Assembly: GCF_016920785.2 (NCBI RefSeq)
Contig: NW_024609948.1
Span: 1,302,001 to 1,366,000, forward strand
Length of the DNA stretch: 64,000 bases
Source of the DNA: Ixodes scapularis
Taxonomy: Eukaryota > Arthropoda > Arachnida > Ixodida > Ixodidae
Reading direction: 5' to 3'
The notes below the pieces were generated by a model. The model saw nothing but the letters and a program-made list of their open reading frames with translations, was not told the DNA's origin and did not search any database. The position numbers and the translations under genes were made by a program. Shown in pieces: positions 61,961 through 64,000 of this stretch. Every line of letters starts with the position of its first letter. Positions within the stretch are counted from its first letter, which is position 1.

Positions 61961-63486
61961 TCCTTTCACTAAACAGAGGGGAGCGCCGCCGGAGACTGAC
62001 ACTCGAGCGTGCTCTTCGTGCTCCGAGCATTTCTTGGAGCACAAGTGACTTCTTTGCGCTCCGTGATGTCACGTCCACAAACAAGATGGCTGTGCCATTG
62101 TTGAGATTGTTGAACCAAAAGGCGTAGCCGGACAGCTGCTCCTTTTCAGTCCATTAGTGGTTAATCCAGCAGGTAAAAACAATTTGATTTGAAAGCCAAG
62201 ACAGCAATTAGCAATCCGGAAAAGGTTTGTTCATGTGCCTTGCCTGGGAACAAAGTGATCTATCGAACGAGCGTGCTGATAGCTCGGCGACAGAAAAGTT
62301 GCCGAGAAGACAGTGGGACGGCTGCCCTTTTTAAACTGCTTAGTCCAGCTGCAGCGAATAAAGATACTTAGATTGGAAAGCCGAAGCATCAGTTAGCATT
62401 GCGGGAAAGGTTTGTTCGTGCATCTCGCCTGAAAACAGCTTGCACGGTCAAATATAAACAGCTTGCACGGTCAATAAATAGATCAGCCAAGGTGCCTTTC
62501 CCCGCACGTGCTCGAAGCGAGTCTCCAAACCTCTCAGAAATACTTAAACGTTCGTAGAAACTTCATAACGTCGCCGTCTCTTTTACTTTGTACCCTGCCG
62601 CTCTACACTGGCTTTAATTAATTTACCACCGAAATAATTTTGGCTTCTCCCACCCGTATCCACGGGATGCCAGGTTCGTCATAACCGTGCGGTGGGAAGG
62701 AGCTTGTGCGGCTCGTCAATAGAATTGGTGTGTACGCCATGCGCCGTTTAGTTGCTGTGCCTGGAGTATGAAACTCGGAGCGTCAGAGTAGGAGTAAAGG
62801 AGTGTGGACTTAAAGGGGAGCTGCAATCATACTTAAGCGTCTACCTCTTTTGCGGTTTCCACGTCTCTTTGGGTTCGGGTAAGCCAGCGGGCACGGAGAG
62901 AATAACTAAATATCAGTAAGTCATATTTTAACCGGACGACGCGGAAACCTCCTCCACCTACGAGGGCGACCCGCGTTGCCGAAAGCGCGGAATATGTGAC
63001 GTCTTTGGTCCTGGGCTTACTACTGGTCAGAGCCGCTAAAAGCATTTTTTTTAGTCGATACAAAATATAAGTGTCGCGAACCGTTTCAATTATGTATGAA
63101 AGTAGTTTTTGTTCCGTATTTTAGATCAGAAAAGAAACAAATGCAGTTTATAAAGTACGGAAACAAGAAAAGACCCGTCGACAAACCCGCCACCAAGCGG
63201 TGAAAAAAACGGCGCATACTAGAAAGGCGTAGTGGGATGAAGCTCCGACGAACAATGGGCTTAGAAAGGTCCCGGATGTATGTGGTGGCGCTGCGGCCGT
63301 ATACCGGCTCGAGGATCCGACCGGTTCCGAGCGTTCCCAAGGCTTTCGGCGCGGGCTTAGCTGGCGATTTGACCCTTTGGCGGTATGGCAGCGCGAAGTG
63401 GCTCCCGTTCTGAACTGATCTTTACCCCGTGTTTGCCGTCGTTTGTGGCTAATGAAGTGTTATGCCGAATTAGTCTTTAATCGCGC
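61961..63486. other. Host-type sequence without a recognised gene
   Basis: No supported gene. Two short direct repeats of the type GGAAAGGTTTGTTCRTG are visible (about 62218 and 62405), together with a local duplication of CAGCTTGCACGGTCAA (about 62436-62475). Confidence 0.45.
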
Positions 63487-63519
63487 GGCAAATGCAATGC
63501 AATGCAATGCAATGCAAAA
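63487..63519 (+). repeat. (AATGC)n microsatellite at the boundary with viral sequence
   Basis: Five AATGC units followed by an A run form the right border of the non-viral block. Such tails are typical of the 3' end of a LINE or SINE, which suggests that at least the rightmost part of the block arrived by retrotransposition. Confidence 0.6.
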
Positions 63520-64000
63520 AAGTTTCTAGGGCACGTGTCGGCGGCCTTCACGACCTGCGTGTGCGGGAGTAACGCGCTGATGTTTTTGAAGGCGCACGAC
63601 GCGCTGCGAACAAACGTCCCCCACTGTGTCCGCAAGGTGTGCGGTCCGATTCAAGTGACGCCGTCCGCCCACCGACCGTGGAGCCTGTTACAGACGATGC
63701 ATGAAAAAATAAAGTTTAACAGCATCCTGAGAAACGACATTTCGGCCTTTAGAAACTATGTTTTTGGCGCTAGGAAATCGGCGCTCAAAAACTCGAAGCA
63801 GTTTTTCGATCCTGAGCACGCCGGCATAAAGGACGAGACCGGCTTCATAAATCTGCGCATGTACTTTCCCGTCTACTCGGTCCGGGTCCTCGAGGACCTC
63901 CTCAACCGGTACGTGTACGCCAACGATGGCGACATATTCATGCGACGACGCTACTACGTGCAACCCTGCTACATCAACGAGATGCAGGTGCCCGTCAAAC
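63520..64000 (+). CDS. Viral-type gene fragment running off the right edge
   Basis: From AAG at 63520 the plus frame is open for 160 codons to the last base. It reads FLGHVSAAFTTCVCGSN, then NDISAFRNYVFGARK and INLRMYFPVYSVRVLEDLL. Base composition and codon use match the viral genes, not the block before it. There is no start or stop, so both ends are missing. It could be the continuation of the gene that stops at 49628, or another viral gene. Function unknown. Confidence 0.65.

Noticed and set aside
49629..63519. Host protein-coding genes
   Set aside because: Frames are short, lack splice-consistent continuity and mostly sit in repeats. Only the RT remnant and a weak THAP-like fragment show recognisable motifs.
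63688..63963. Minus-strand frame at the right edge
   Set aside because: It is a shadow of the better plus-strand viral frame at 63520-64000.
1..64000. tRNA and rRNA genes
   Set aside because: I saw no convincing tRNA cloverleaf or rRNA sequence, although this was checked only by eye.

Overview
The window looks like arthropod nuclear DNA, most likely from a tick, that carries a long integrated copy of a large double-stranded DNA virus. The viral part is made of compact, intronless genes on both strands. Its stop codons often overlap AATAAA signals, and several genes overlap by ATGA or sit only a few bases apart. The surrounding and interrupting DNA is eukaryotic: I-type non-LTR retrotransposons with target-site duplications, TIR elements, old reverse transcriptase remains, homopolymers and fold-back repeats. 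The tick assignment rests on my impression of the retrotransposon proteins and is an inference.

Layout. 1-6945 is viral: a minus-strand run of four related genes (two of them clearly with C-terminal membrane anchors), an XPD/RTEL1-like DEAH helicase and two unknown genes, then plus-strand genes for an H4-like histone-fold protein and a repeat-bearing, probably tail-anchored protein. 6946-18730 is an I-type LINE (copy 1) inserted in that last gene, with a second LINE (copy 2, 11929-17792) nested in its RNase H region. 18731-23329 is viral again: the rest of the split gene, an 809-residue paralogue and a D5-type SF3 helicase. 23330-29065 is LINE copy 3, with both ORFs open, inserted near the 3' end of a viral gene. 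29066-49628 is viral: a three-member paralogue family (one broken by a stop codon), a herpesvirus-like family B DNA polymerase, several unknown genes and a type I membrane glycoprotein with sushi-like Cys patterns. The polymerase is split by a 1.7 kb TA-flanked TIR element (37479-39213), has a stop codon just after it, and lacks its 3' end. 49629-63519 is non-viral, repeat-rich DNA. 63520-64000 is an open viral-type reading frame running off the window.

How the genes fit together. The polymerase, SF3 helicase and XPD-like helicase would form a replication and repair set, and the histone-like protein may package or regulate viral DNA. The glycoprotein and tail-anchored proteins would be envelope or host-membrane components. 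The families of 500-800 residues have no function I can assign; structural or tegument roles are only guesses. The mix of a herpesvirus-like polymerase, a D5-like helicase, an XPD-like helicase and a viral histone does not match any virus family I can name with confidence.

State of the copy. Most viral frames are open, which suggests a fairly young integration, but at least five genes are interrupted or truncated. The locus is best read as a decaying endogenous viral element. The target-site duplications give an order: virus first, LINE copy 1 into it, then LINE copy 2 into copy 1. Copy 3 and the TIR element also postdate the virus.
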